DNA from: UBA11475 sp045655805
GTDB lineage: Bacteria; Bacillota; Clostridia; Christensenellales; Borkfalkiaceae
DNA length: 23,889 bases
Direction: 5' to 3'
Assembly (NCBI GenBank): GCA_045655805.1
Contig: JAZOPZ010000002.1
Coordinates: forward strand, 1-23,889
Shown: positions 7,755 to 17,000 of the stretch, piece after piece
How positions within the stretch are numbered: the first letter of the stretch is position 1
Layout of the letters: each line of letters starts with the position of its first letter
Translations under genes and position numbers: made by a program
Notes under the pieces: model-generated
What the model was told of the DNA's origin: nothing
The model's input: the letters and a program-made list of their open reading frames with translations, nothing else
Databases searched by the model: none

Positions 7755-7783
7755 ATTATAAAATCTATAACATCGCTTTTCAA
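7755..7783 (-). promoter_or_regulatory. Sigma-A promoter of the leucine-rich-repeat gene
   Basis: TTGAAA (7778-7783), 17-nt spacer, TATAAT (7755-7760) on the minus strand. The -10 is the left arm of a perfect palindrome, TATAATAA-CTAA-TTATTATA (7741-7760), which may be an operator or just an AT-rich chance dyad. Confidence 0.75.
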
Positions 7784-7821
7784 GATGTTTTGTAATTTTT
7801 TCTTTATAGTTTTTGTAAAAC

Positions 7822-7846
7822 AAAAAAGGCTCTTTTTAGAGCCTTT
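7822..7846 (-). terminator. Intrinsic terminator of the asnS-to-hydrolase operon
   Basis: 9-bp stem (7825-7833 with 7838-7846, AAAGGCTCT/AGAGCCTTT, TTTT loop) with a U-tract on the minus strand, three bases after the hydrolase stop codon. Confidence 0.88.
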
Positions 7847-7849
7847 AAT

Positions 7850-9028
7850 TTATTTCTTTTTACTTTGTTTAAGTTCTTTTTGCCGTTCTTTTTCTTCTAG
7901 AACCGCGTACTTTTTACTGTTTTTAATAACGGCTTGCGCCTCTTTATTATTAAGGTCAAAAGTAAGCATTTCCCTAACCCATTTATCTTTGCCAAGTTCG
8001 GATAGAAAAATCTTTTTTAAGAACTTTTTATCGTCAGCGTTAAGTTTTAAATAACACTTTACGATATCAAACTTTTTCAATGCAAGTTCGGTTAAAGTTT
8101 TTGCGCCCGTAGCCTCAAGCGTATCAAAGGTCAAGTTTGCAAAACGCACCTTATCCTCATCCGTCATAGAATCCATTACCGAACGCAACTTTTCGTCCAC
8201 ACGGACGCTATGTTGAGCAAAACAATCAACACGCAAAAACTCGTTTTTATCGACTTCCCAACTAAATAGGTCGTGTTGAAACATACCCTTAAAGGTACTA
8301 TGGACAACTTTCATCGCACCGTTGTGATGGAAAAGCCTACCAATAACCGAATTTTCAGGGCAAAATTCGTAAAGTTTTTTACCCCTTTCTTCTCTCTTTT
8401 TAGTGATGGTTTTATTTAAGCCAGGACCGTCAAAACTTAACGCGCAACTAATTTTATCATAAGTTTTTTCCGTACAATGATAAAGCGCGTAAGTGGTCAA
8501 ATTACCACCTTTTGAATGCCCTGCTAAAATCAATTTATCACAAGTTTTAGCAATGCGTTCGACGTACTTTACGCTACGTTGTTGCCCTGCCGTAACGGTT
8601 TTATAAAGCATAGAAAAATTTTCACGCCAACCGACCAAAGTGTCGTCCGTACCCGAAAACAGTATAAGTTTTTCGTGCTTGTTAAGGGTAACCGTAAATG
8701 CGGAAAATTGTTCGGAAGTTTCTTCATTATACTCCGAAACGTAATCAGACACCACCAAGTTTTTGTACCTTGGCGCCGATGCCATTTCTCTAAACAAATG
8801 GTTAGTTTTATTTGAAATTATCAACCCCACGTTTTTGTCAAGGTTTTGGTTAGCGCTATACTTTTTGAATAACTTACGCACAGTCAAAGCGTCATCAGTA
8901 GTAGTAAGAATATCTTTAAACTCAATCATCACTATTTGTGAAAAAATCGCAATATCTACTTCTGAAAAACGACACGCCCTTTGCGAAAGGTCCCCACGCC
9001 ACTCAATATAATCAAATAAAGTCTTCAT
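7850..9028 (-). CDS. Alpha/beta-hydrolase of the DUF2974 (Mbeg1-like) family
   Basis: 392-residue predicted cytoplasmic protein, with no signal peptide or clear membrane segment. It carries the lipase-type nucleophile elbow GHSKGGNLT (170-178, Ser172), a preceding strand-turn FSGTDDTLVGWRENF (~124-138), and FDGPGL (~200) where family members often have the same motif. These match the DUF2974/Mbeg1-like family, annotated as putative lipases or esterases; no substrate is established. The usual FRGTD reads FSGTD here. The C-terminus is Lys/Glu-rich. The gene starts 9 nt after ftsY with only a weak ribosome binding site and is the last gene before a strong terminator, so it is probably co-transcribed with the smc-ftsY group. 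Why a hydrolase sits there is unclear. Confidence 0.85.
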   Translation of the reverse strand: MKTLFDYIEWRGDLSQRACRFSEVDIAIFSQIVMIEFKDILTTTDDALTVRKLFKKYSANQNLDKNVGLIISNKTNHLFREMASAPRYKNLVVSDYVSEYNEETSEQFSAFTVTLNKHEKLILFSGTDDTLVGWRENFSMLYKTVTAGQQRSVKYVERIAKTCDKLILAGHSKGGNLTTYALYHCTEKTYDKISCALSFDGPGLNKTITKKREERGKKLYEFCPENSVIGRLFHHNGAMKVVHSTFKGMFQHDLFSWEVDKNEFLRVDCFAQHSVRVDEKLRSVMDSMTDEDKVRFANLTFDTLEATGAKTLTELALKKFDIVKCYLKLNADDKKFLKKIFLSELGKDKWVREMLTFDLNNKEAQAVIKNSKKYAVLEEKERQKELKQSKKK

Positions 9029-9037
9029 AGTTAACCG

Positions 9038-9934
9038 TTAAAATAATGCCGAAACAAACTCCCTTGCGTCAAAATCTTCAATATCGTCAACCTTTTCACC
9101 CGTGCCAACGTAGCAAACAGGGACTTCAAGTTCTTTTGAAAGTGAAATTATAAATCCACCCTTTGCCGTACCGTCGAGTTTTGTTAAAATAATACCGTCG
9201 ATACCAACCGCTTCAGTAAAAACTTCGACTTGATTGTAAGCGTTTTGCCCCGTCGTACTATCTAAAACGATAAGTTTATAGAAGTTCGCATCAGGGTATT
9301 CCCTTTCAACCACTCTAGACATCTTTTTAAGTTCTTCCATAAGGTTAGCCTTAACGTGCAACCTACCGGCAGTATCAATAATTAAAATATCCGTTTTACG
9401 CGCCTTTGCAGACGAAATAGCGTCGTAAACAACGGCAGACGGGTCAGCGCCTTCAGAGTGTTTAACAATCCTTACCTTGGCTCTATCGGCCCAAACGGAA
9501 AGTTGGTCGGACGCAGCCGCCCTAAAAGTATCAGCCGCCGCAATAACAACGCTTTTGCCTTCTTTTGAATACATAGACGCAAGTTTACCAATCGTTGTAG
9601 TCTTACCGACGCCGTTAACCCCCACGACCATAATGACTGCAGGCGATTCAATTTCTAAAGGCTCTGCCTCCGTTAAAGTTTCGTAAAGTTCATCTTTTAA
9701 AAGGTCTATTACGTAATTTTTATCACGACATTTTTCTTCAATAGCGATATCACGAATATTATCGACAATTTCTAAAGAAGTATTCACGCTAACGTCGGAA
9801 GAAATCAAAATATCTTCCAAATCCTCGTAAAATTCTTCACCGAGTTTGTTTTTAGCGAATAAATCGTTTAATTTTGTAGCCAATCCGTTTTTAGTTTTTG
9901 CAAGAACGGATTTGATTTTACCAAAAAATCCCAT
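9038..9934 (-). CDS. ftsY: Signal recognition particle receptor FtsY
   Basis: SRP-receptor GTPase that docks ribosome-SRP complexes at the membrane for insertion of membrane proteins. The 298 residues contain an N domain (1-~95) and a G domain with P-loop GVNGVGKTTTIGK (105-117), DTFRAAASDQL (135-145), DTAGR (187-191), TKLDGTAKGG (251-260) and the C-terminal GEKVDDIEDFDAREFV motif typical of FtsY. There is no long acidic A domain, as is common in Bacillota. The gene starts 11 nt after smc with CGGAGT as ribosome binding site. The ylxM-ffh genes that often follow ftsY are absent here. Confidence 0.97.
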   Translation of the reverse strand: MGFFGKIKSVLAKTKNGLATKLNDLFAKNKLGEEFYEDLEDILISSDVSVNTSLEIVDNIRDIAIEEKCRDKNYVIDLLKDELYETLTEAEPLEIESPAVIMVVGVNGVGKTTTIGKLASMYSKEGKSVVIAAADTFRAAASDQLSVWADRAKVRIVKHSEGADPSAVVYDAISSAKARKTDILIIDTAGRLHVKANLMEELKKMSRVVEREYPDANFYKLIVLDSTTGQNAYNQVEVFTEAVGIDGIILTKLDGTAKGGFIISLSKELEVPVCYVGTGEKVDDIEDFDAREFVSALF

Positions 9935-9945
9935 TATAACTCCGT

Positions 9946-12900
9946 TTAATTCTTTTCGTCGTACTTAACCGCGTCGGAAAGTTTAACCGATACTAACTTA
10001 CTAACGCCTTTTTCTTCCATCGTAACACCAAAGAGCGTGTCGGCAAGTTCCATAGTAGGTTTTCTGTGCGTAATAACGATAAATTGAGTTTCCGTTGAGA
10101 ATTTTTTAAGATATCTAGCAAATCTATCAACGTTTGCTTCGTCGAGCGCCGCTTCAATTTCGTCAAGAACGCAGAAAGCCATAGGTTTTAATCGCAATAT
10201 AGCGAACAAAATGGCAATAGCAGTAAGCGCTTTTTCGCCACCTGATAAAAGCGAAAGTCTTTGCATCTTTTTGCCAGGTGGTTCAACTTTAATTTCAACG
10301 CCAGCCTCAAGTTTATCTTCAGCAATACTATAATCGAGTTCAAGCATTGCTCTACCGCCACCGAAAAGTTCTTTAAATATCTTGCCGAAGTTTTCGTTAA
10401 TTTGCTTAAAGCCCTCGTCAAAGGTTTCAACCATTTCGGTTTTAAGAGTTTCAAGCACGCTTCTAATATCGGCTTCGGCTTTATCAAGGTCTTCTTTTTG
10501 TGTTTGAAGTTCTTGATAACTTTCAAGTTCTAAACGATAATCTTCCAAAGCGTTTGCATTGATACTACCCAAAAAGTTACGTCTCTTTCTAATACGCTCA
10601 ATTTCCGTTAAACCGAAAGAAACGTCGTAATTTTCTTCTTTCACCGATTGTGCAGTTTCGTAAGTTTCACCGTAGTCTTCCCAAACGGTTTTTTGCAAAT
10701 ATTCAAGGTCAGAGTCAATTTTAGTAAGAGCAATCTCTTGTATATGAACCTTATCCGAAATATTATTAATTTCTTCTTGAATACTTATGCGCTTTTGAGA
10801 GCGTTCTTCAAGTAAGTTTTTAAGTTCACCACTTCTATCTTCAATGCCTTCGATTTCAGCGCGCAATTTGTCCATAGCAACGCGTTCTTCGTTAGTCATA
10901 GCGGTGAGCGCTTGTTGTTTTTTAATATCGGCAATAATCTCTTGCTTGTTTACTATATCTTTTTCAAGCAAGGCTGAATTTTCTTTAATGCCGTCGTTGT
11001 CATTTTGAAGATTTACGATATCACTCTTTAACGAATCAATCCTAGTACGCAAAGCGTTTGTACCGATTTTAATTTCAGTTTGCCTTGATAAAAGTTCTTC
11101 TTTCTTCTTTTTAAGGGTTTCAGATTGAAGTAAATTCTTTTCAGCGTCAACCGATAAATCCTTCCTTTCTTTTTCAAGTTCAGCAGTTAAATCGGAAGTC
11201 GTTTTAAGTCTTAAAATAAGCGCTGTAATCTTATCTTCAACAATTACAAGAACTTCTTTAGCGGATGCAAGTTCAACGTCAAATTCAGCCATATCTTGAT
11301 TTAAGCCGTCTTTCTTTTGTTCTTGCAAAAGTTTGTTTTGTTTTGCCGTCACAAGGCTGTCTTCAAGGGCGTCAAGAGCGTCGAGGGCGTTATCGCGTTC
11401 TCGTTCAGTATTTTTCTTTTCAGCCGTTAAAACGTCCATTTCGGCTTGTGTGTCTTTAATTTGTTTAACAACATCTTCAATGCGTCTATCATTTGATAAA
11501 AGACCGTGTACATCCTTTTTAGTTGAACCACCCGTAATAGCGCCTTGTGTTGAAATAACGTCTCCTTCAAGCGTAACGATTCTAAAAGTTTTGCCGAACT
11601 TTTCAGCAATACGCGTAGCATTATCAAGGTTATCAACCACTAAAGTATTGCCTAGCAATGAAGAAATTACCCTTTCAAATTTAACGTCGTATTTCACTAT
11701 TTTAGTAGCGTCACCAATAGCGCCCCTTTCCGAGCAAGCCTTAACAACGTCTTGTCTAATATCGCGCGATTTAACGGAATCAAGCGGTAAAAAAGTAATT
11801 CTCTTGATGCCGTTGTTTTTTAAGTACGCAATAATGTATTTAGCGTCGTCAGTCGTTTCAGTAATGATGTTTTGAACGGCGTTACCGAGCAAAATTTCAA
11901 TAGCGGTATCAAATCTCTTTTCGCAAGAAATAACTTCGCCGACGAGCGCAACTATTTTCTTTTTAAGTTCAGGGGTATTTTTGGCCCGTTGTTGTAATTG
12001 TTTAACGGCTTCGTTATACCCTTCGTAATTATCTTTTGCCGAACGGTAAAAACCTTCCCTTGCTTTAAGAGTTGAAAGCGTAGAGTTTAAGTTATAAATC
12101 TTTGAATCACAACCGGCAACGCTTTCGTTGAGCGCTCTAACGCCGTTTTCAGCATTGATAATATCTTCTTTAATTTTTTCTATTTGATTGTTTAATTTAA
12201 TAATTTCTTTATCGCAGTTTTCGATATCGTTAAAACATTTTTCACGCTTATCATCAAGCCCTTCGATTTTAGAACGCAATTCTTCAGCCCTTTCGGAATA
12301 GTTATTGAGTTCAGTATCGGTAGCGCTTTTAACTTGCTTACGGTCGGCAAGGTTTTCGATAGAAGAAATAATCTTTTTGTTACTTTCTTTTTCAATACTT
12401 TCGCCAACGGCAATTTTTTCGTTTAAAACGACGATTTGAGCAGAAAGTTCTTCGTCTTCAGCAATAATCGTAGCAAGTTCTTTCTTGCATTGCTCAATGG
12501 TGTCTTTAGCATCTTTAATTGAAAGTTTATTTTGCGTAAGGCGTTCTTCGTTCTTTTTGATATCGGCTTGCGCCTTTTCAATTTCACCATTAAAGAACCC
12601 TATTCTAGCAGTCAAAAGAGAATTTTGACCGGCGCGTTGTTCAGCCGTTACGCAAAGTTCGGTGTATTTATGGTTCAAATCGCTCAAAGTTTTATGGAGA
12701 GAATTGAACTCGTTCATCATATCCGCGTATTCTTTCTCGTTTTTATCAAGTTCCGAGTTGCGGAGCGAAAGTTGGTCGTTTAATCCCCTAATACGCGTGT
12801 TGATTTTCTCTTTATCTTCACCAACGCTGTCCACCTTTGATATGTAAGTGTTAAGTTCGTGATGGCGTAAAGAAGTCGTGAGTTCGTTATACTCACGCGT

Positions 12901-13533
12901 TTTGTTCGCTTGTTTTTCAAGTGGCCCTAAACGGTTTTCCTTTTCAGCCATAATGTCCATCAAACGAGTGATGTTTTCCTTCGTTCTATTGAGACGGCGT
13001 TCATTTTCGTCTTTTTGAGACTTAAATTTAGAAATACCAGTTGCTTCTTCAAAAATGGCCCTTCTATCTTCAGGTTTAGCCGAAACGATTTCTTCAACTC
13101 GACCTTGTCCAATAATCGTATAGCCTTCTTTACCAACGCCAACTTCTCTTAAAAGGTTGACGATATCACGCATCCTTGCAGGCTGTTTGTTTATGTAATA
13201 TTCGCTTTCGCCACTACGGAAAAGTTTACGAGTTACGATAACTTCTTCAAACTCTATATTGAAAATTTTGTTACTGTTATCGAAAAACAACGAAACTTCA
13301 CAATAAGAAATACCCTTTCTCGTTTGCGTACCTTTAAAAATAACGTCTTGCATATTTGCACCACGCAAAGATTTTGCCGATTGTTCACCGAGCACCCATC
13401 TAATTGCGTCTGCAATATTTGATTTACCGCAACCGTTAGGTCCTACGATACAAGTTACGCCGTCGCTAAATTTAATTTCCGCTTTATCAGCAAATGACTT
13501 AAAGCCGAATAATTCTACTTTTTCAAAATTCAA
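9946..13533 (-). CDS. smc: Chromosome partition ATPase Smc
   Basis: 1195-residue condensin subunit that compacts and segregates the chromosome with ScpA/ScpB. Seen: N-terminal FKSFADKAEI, Walker A GPNGCGKS (31-38), Q-loop region, two long coiled coils either side of a hinge (~residues 510-680, including AITGGSTK), C-loop LSGGEK (~1096-1101) and Walker B CVLDEIEAALD (~1122-1131) followed by the D-loop and ITHRKPTM. Length is normal. The start is TTG at 13531-13533: it overlaps the rnc TGA (TTGA), is followed by the conserved NFEKVELFGFKSF, and has AGGG about 9 nt upstream. The overlap suggests that Smc translation is coupled to RNase III. Confidence 0.98.
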   Translation of the reverse strand: MNFEKVELFGFKSFADKAEIKFSDGVTCIVGPNGCGKSNIADAIRWVLGEQSAKSLRGANMQDVIFKGTQTRKGISYCEVSLFFDNSNKIFNIEFEEVIVTRKLFRSGESEYYINKQPARMRDIVNLLREVGVGKEGYTIIGQGRVEEIVSAKPEDRRAIFEEATGISKFKSQKDENERRLNRTKENITRLMDIMAEKENRLGPLEKQANKTREYNELTTSLRHHELNTYISKVDSVGEDKEKINTRIRGLNDQLSLRNSELDKNEKEYADMMNEFNSLHKTLSDLNHKYTELCVTAEQRAGQNSLLTARIGFFNGEIEKAQADIKKNEERLTQNKLSIKDAKDTIEQCKKELATIIAEDEELSAQIVVLNEKIAVGESIEKESNKKIISSIENLADRKQVKSATDTELNNYSERAEELRSKIEGLDDKREKCFNDIENCDKEIIKLNNQIEKIKEDIINAENGVRALNESVAGCDSKIYNLNSTLSTLKAREGFYRSAKDNYEGYNEAVKQLQQRAKNTPELKKKIVALVGEVISCEKRFDTAIEILLGNAVQNIITETTDDAKYIIAYLKNNGIKRITFLPLDSVKSRDIRQDVVKACSERGAIGDATKIVKYDVKFERVISSLLGNTLVVDNLDNATRIAEKFGKTFRIVTLEGDVISTQGAITGGSTKKDVHGLLSNDRRIEDVVKQIKDTQAEMDVLTAEKKNTERERDNALDALDALEDSLVTAKQNKLLQEQKKDGLNQDMAEFDVELASAKEVLVIVEDKITALILRLKTTSDLTAELEKERKDLSVDAEKNLLQSETLKKKKEELLSRQTEIKIGTNALRTRIDSLKSDIVNLQNDNDGIKENSALLEKDIVNKQEIIADIKKQQALTAMTNEERVAMDKLRAEIEGIEDRSGELKNLLEERSQKRISIQEEINNISDKVHIQEIALTKIDSDLEYLQKTVWEDYGETYETAQSVKEENYDVSFGLTEIERIRKRRNFLGSINANALEDYRLELESYQELQTQKEDLDKAEADIRSVLETLKTEMVETFDEGFKQINENFGKIFKELFGGGRAMLELDYSIAEDKLEAGVEIKVEPPGKKMQRLSLLSGGEKALTAIAILFAILRLKPMAFCVLDEIEAALDEANVDRFARYLKKFSTETQFIVITHRKPTMELADTLFGVTMEEKGVSKLVSVKLSDAVKYDEKN

Positions 13534-14330
13534 CTTTTGTTACCCTTATTCCTTGTGTTATTAGGTTTAGCCTGCTTTTTTGCAGGAGTATTTTTTTGTT
13601 TACTTTTATTTATCGAGCGCTCTTTAGAACGCAATAATTTTTCATAAACGGCTTTTGCGCCGATTTGTTGTGCGCTTTTTTTAGATTTACCACAGGCTTT
13701 AGCCACGATTTTACCGTTAATAAGTACGGCCTCGGTAAATACGGGATTGTTATCTGGACCTTCCTTTGAAATACTTTGATATTCAGGTATGCCCATTTTG
13801 TTTTTTTGCATAAATTCTTGCAAAGCGCTTTTATAATCTTTTACGGTAGTCTTTTTAACAACCTTTTTTGGCATTGCTTGAGAACTCTCGATAAAATCTA
13901 TCAGCGTCTTTTTAACAAACTTTCTAGCAGGCGCTAAACCACCGTCAATATAAATCCCTGCAACCACAGCTTCGTACACGCTTGAATACAACTTTTCGTT
14001 TGGGTCGCGATTATTTTCAACACTCTTGCCCAAAATTAAATATTTATCAAGTCCAAGCGCAAAAACTGCTTTTGTCAAAGGTTCTTTTGCGACGAAATCC
14101 TTTCTTCTATCGGTAAGTCTACCCTCATTTTCGTTAGGATACTTTGCCATCAAGTATTCCGTAACCAAAAAATCCATTATTGCATCACCGAAAAACTCCA
14201 ACCTCTCGTTGTTTTCTATTCCGTAATGCTCGTTAGTGTATGAAGAATGCACGAAACAGTTCCTGAATAAATCAATATCCTTAAATTTATATCCAATAAT
14301 TTCTTCACACGCAGTAAGTTCAAAAATCAT
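13530..14330 (-). CDS. rnc: Ribonuclease III
   Basis: Endonuclease for double-stranded RNA, used in rRNA maturation and mRNA turnover. The 266 residues hold an RNase III domain with signature NERLEFFGDA (41-50, including metal-binding Glu45 and Asp49), a dsRNA-binding domain from ~164 (KDYKSALQEFMQ to AQQIGAKAVYEKL), and an extra Lys/Asn-rich tail of ~30 residues. The second metal site normally reads ADxxEA or SDxxEA. Here it reads SSVYEA (116-121), so the usual Asp is Ser117 while Glu120 remains; catalytic activity may be altered. It begins 2 nt after plsX and its stop overlaps the smc start. Confidence 0.95.
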   Translation of the reverse strand: MIFELTACEEIIGYKFKDIDLFRNCFVHSSYTNEHYGIENNERLEFFGDAIMDFLVTEYLMAKYPNENEGRLTDRRKDFVAKEPLTKAVFALGLDKYLILGKSVENNRDPNEKLYSSVYEAVVAGIYIDGGLAPARKFVKKTLIDFIESSQAMPKKVVKKTTVKDYKSALQEFMQKNKMGIPEYQSISKEGPDNNPVFTEAVLINGKIVAKACGKSKKSAQQIGAKAVYEKLLRSKERSINKSKQKNTPAKKQAKPNNTRNKGNKS

Positions 14331-14332
14331 AA

Positions 14333-15349
14333 TTAGTTATTTCCATCAACTTTTTGCGCAAATGCTTGTTCGAGTTCTTTCATAACGCCCGAATTAGCAA
14401 TATCAACGGCTTGCAATACGCTTGCTTTAATAGTTTCTGCTTTAGAAGACCCGTGCGCTTTGATAATAAGTTTGTTTACGCCCAAGAATACTGCGCCACC
14501 CTTTTTGGTATAGTCCATTTTCCCTTTTAAGTTTTTGAATTTGCCTTTTAAAAGCATCCCTCCAAGTTTTGAAATAAAACTAGAGTAAATTTCTTCTTTA
14601 AGCATTTTCATCAAAATCCCAACGGTTCCTTCTATAGACTTAAGCGCAATATTACCAGAAAACCCGTCTGTTACTACTACGTCAACATCCCCTGATAAAA
14701 TATCTCTTGCCTCAATATTACCGACAAAATTTATACCTTGAGCCTCTTTAAGCATAGGGAAAACTTCGTGAGTTAAGGCATTGCCTTTTTTATCTTCGGT
14801 ACCGTTTGATAAAAGAGCCACTCTTGGTTTTTCTATTTTAAGGGCGCATTTAGCGTATTCGTTGCCAATCATAGCAAAATCAAGTAAGTTAATAGGTTTA
14901 CAATCGGCGTTAGCACCACAGTCCAAAAGCAACACGTGTCCGCCTTTAGCCGTAGGTAAAGTTGGGCAAAGAGCAGGACGATTTACACCCTTTATTCTAC
15001 CAACTTTAAGCGTAGCGCCTACTAAAACCGCGCCCGTTGAACCTGCCGAAACAAAAGCCGTTGCATCAGGATCTTCCTTAAGCGCCTTAAACGCAACGCC
15101 AAGCGAAGAATTAGGCTTCGTTCTAATTGCTACTGTAGGTTCTTCATCGCAAGTTATAACATCCCTTGCATCTAAAATCATAATCCTATCTTTATCGTAT
15201 TCGTTTTCAGCAAGACGAGCCTCTATAACTTCTTCTTGACCAACGAGTACGACTTGAAAGCCTTCTCTTTCGTTAACGGCCAAAACTGCGCCTTTTATAA
15301 TTTCACTAGGGGCGTTGTCGCCACCAAATGCATCAACTAAAATTTTCAT
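14333..15349 (-). CDS. plsX: Phosphate acyltransferase PlsX
   Basis: Makes acyl-phosphate from acyl-ACP, the first step of glycerolipid synthesis in bacteria using PlsX/PlsY. Recognised from MKILVDAFGGDNAPSEIIKG at the N-terminus, VSAGSTGAVLVGA near the middle, LLDCGANADCKP and VTDGFSGNIALK; 338 residues is normal. The frame also has an in-frame TTG four codons upstream (15361). I prefer the ATG at 15347-15349 because GGGTGA precedes it and family proteins begin at MKI. The fabD-fabG-acpP genes often found between plsX and rnc are missing; rnc follows directly. Confidence 0.96.
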   Translation of the reverse strand: MKILVDAFGGDNAPSEIIKGAVLAVNEREGFQVVLVGQEEVIEARLAENEYDKDRIMILDARDVITCDEEPTVAIRTKPNSSLGVAFKALKEDPDATAFVSAGSTGAVLVGATLKVGRIKGVNRPALCPTLPTAKGGHVLLLDCGANADCKPINLLDFAMIGNEYAKCALKIEKPRVALLSNGTEDKKGNALTHEVFPMLKEAQGINFVGNIEARDILSGDVDVVVTDGFSGNIALKSIEGTVGILMKMLKEEIYSSFISKLGGMLLKGKFKNLKGKMDYTKKGGAVFLGVNKLIIKAHGSSKAETIKASVLQAVDIANSGVMKELEQAFAQKVDGNN

Positions 15350-15377
15350 ATTTTCACCCAAAAATTAAGTTTGTAAA

Positions 15378-16769
15378 TTAGTATTCAAGGTTGCCGACAG
15401 TTCTTGGATAAGGTATAGCGTCTCTAATATTGCCGATACCAGTAAGATACATAACCATTCTTTCAAAGCCCATACCAAAGCCGGAGTGTGTTACACCACC
15501 GTACTTTCTCAAATCGAGATAGAAACCGTAATCAGCAGGATTTAAGCCCATTTCGCCCATTCTCTTTTCAAGAACATCAATTCTTTCTTCCCTTTGAGAT
15601 CCCCCGCAAAGTTCACCGATACCAGGAACTAAAAGGTCAGCAGCAGCAACGGTTTTGCCGTCGTCGTTTAATCGCATATAAAAAGCCTTAATTTCCTTTG
15701 GATAATCGGTTAAGAATACAGGTTTTTTATACACTTCTTCAGTAAGATATTTTTCATGCTCACTTTGAAGGTCAGCACCCCAATATACAGGGAACTCAAA
15801 TCTATCTTTAACCTTTTCTAAAATCTCAACGGCTTCGGTGTAAGAAAGTCTTACGAAAGTATTATTAACTACGTTTTCAAGTCTTGCAATCAAGCCGTTA
15901 TCAACGAATTGATTTAAGAATTTAAGTTCTTCTGAACAAGTCCTCATAACGTGGTTAATGATATATTTTACCATTGCTTCTTCAACGTCCATATCGCCAG
16001 ATAAATCGGTAAAAGCCATTTCAGGTTCAATCATCCAAAATTCTGCAGCGTGGCGAACGGTGTTAGAACGCTCTGCCCTAAAAGTAGGTCCAAAGGTATA
16101 TACGTTACCAAAAGCAAGCGCATAAGTTTCAGCAAGTAATTGACCTGAAACCGTAAGCGATGCTGGTTTACCAAAAAAGTCCTTTTTATAATCAACCTTG
16201 CCGTTTTCTTTCGGAACGTTTTCAAGATTTAAAGTCGTTACTTGGAACATAGCGCCTGCACCTTCACAGTCACTACCCGTGATAATAGGCGTATGCACGT
16301 AAACGAAACCTTGCTTATTGAAGAATTCGTGAATAGCAAAAGACGCTTCACTTCTAATCTTAAATACTGCGTTAAAAGTATTCGTACGTGGTCTTAAGTG
16401 TGAAATACCGCGCAAAAATTCCAACGTATGTCTCTTCTTTTGTAAAGGATAATCAGGCGAAGAAGTTCCTTCGATTTTAACTTCAGTCGCTTGAATTTCA
16501 AACGGTTGACGATTTTCAGGCGTAAGCAAAAGGTTGCCCGTTACGATAAACGCAGTACCCACGTTTTGCTTAACTACTTCGTCATAATTAGCAAGTACGT
16601 CTTTAGAAACCACTACTTGACAATTTTTAAAATAACTGCCGTCGTTAAGTTCGATAAAACCAAATGTTTTAGAATCTCTAATAGTCTTTGCCCAACCACA
16701 AACGGTAACGGTTTTACCACCGAATTCGTTTGGATTTGTAAAAATTGATTTGAGTAAAATTCTGTCCAT
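15378..16769 (-). CDS. asnS: Asparaginyl-tRNA synthetase
   Basis: Class II synthetase that charges tRNA-Asn with asparagine. The 463 residues show an N-terminal OB-fold anticodon-binding domain (VTVCGWAKTIRDSKTFGFIEL, ~21-41), motif 1 region (~149-175), motif 2 FRAERSNTVRHAAEFWMIEPE (230-250) and motif 3 GFGMGFERMVMYLTGIGNIRDAIPYPR (~430-456). The AEFWMIEPE and IRDAIPYPR forms indicate AsnRS rather than AspRS. It is the first gene of the probable operon running to 7850; no terminator is visible in the 28 nt before plsX. Its leader is short of T-box elements. Confidence 0.97.
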   Translation of the reverse strand: MDRILLKSIFTNPNEFGGKTVTVCGWAKTIRDSKTFGFIELNDGSYFKNCQVVVSKDVLANYDEVVKQNVGTAFIVTGNLLLTPENRQPFEIQATEVKIEGTSSPDYPLQKKRHTLEFLRGISHLRPRTNTFNAVFKIRSEASFAIHEFFNKQGFVYVHTPIITGSDCEGAGAMFQVTTLNLENVPKENGKVDYKKDFFGKPASLTVSGQLLAETYALAFGNVYTFGPTFRAERSNTVRHAAEFWMIEPEMAFTDLSGDMDVEEAMVKYIINHVMRTCSEELKFLNQFVDNGLIARLENVVNNTFVRLSYTEAVEILEKVKDRFEFPVYWGADLQSEHEKYLTEEVYKKPVFLTDYPKEIKAFYMRLNDDGKTVAAADLLVPGIGELCGGSQREERIDVLEKRMGEMGLNPADYGFYLDLRKYGGVTHSGFGMGFERMVMYLTGIGNIRDAIPYPRTVGNLEY

Positions 16770-17000
16770 AATATAACCTACGAAAATTGATATATAGATA
16801 TAATATAATATTTAAATACTATACATAGTAAATTTTAACATTTTTTAAATATATTTTCAAGTATTTGACCAACTATTTAACGATAAAATATCAATAAATA
16901 TAAAAAATAATAAGGCAAAATGTAATTTGATAATTACCTACGTAAACAAAAAATAAAAAATAAAATTAACGCATAAAATACTAACCTCATTTTTAGCAAC
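16770..17000 (-). promoter_or_regulatory. AT-rich intergenic region with the asnS promoter
   Basis: On the minus strand, TTGAAA (16855-16860), a 17-nt spacer and TAAAAT (16832-16837, preceded by TGT) form a good sigma-A promoter about 65 nt before asnS. Between promoter and gene there is only a short AT-rich leader with a small dyad (TACTA-tgta-TAGTA). No T-box specifier or GGTGG-type antiterminator sequence is visible. The remaining ~130 nt (16861-16990) are very AT-rich; I see nothing else in them. Confidence 0.65.

Noticed and set aside
11265..11875. Frames within smc on either strand
   Set aside because: Out-of-frame products of the coiled-coil coding sequence with no independent start signals or recognisable motifs.
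16770..16860. T-box leader for asnS (and likewise for valS at 21024-21070)
   Set aside because: The distance from promoter to start is only about 45-65 nt, and no specifier loop, antiterminator bulge or terminator is visible.
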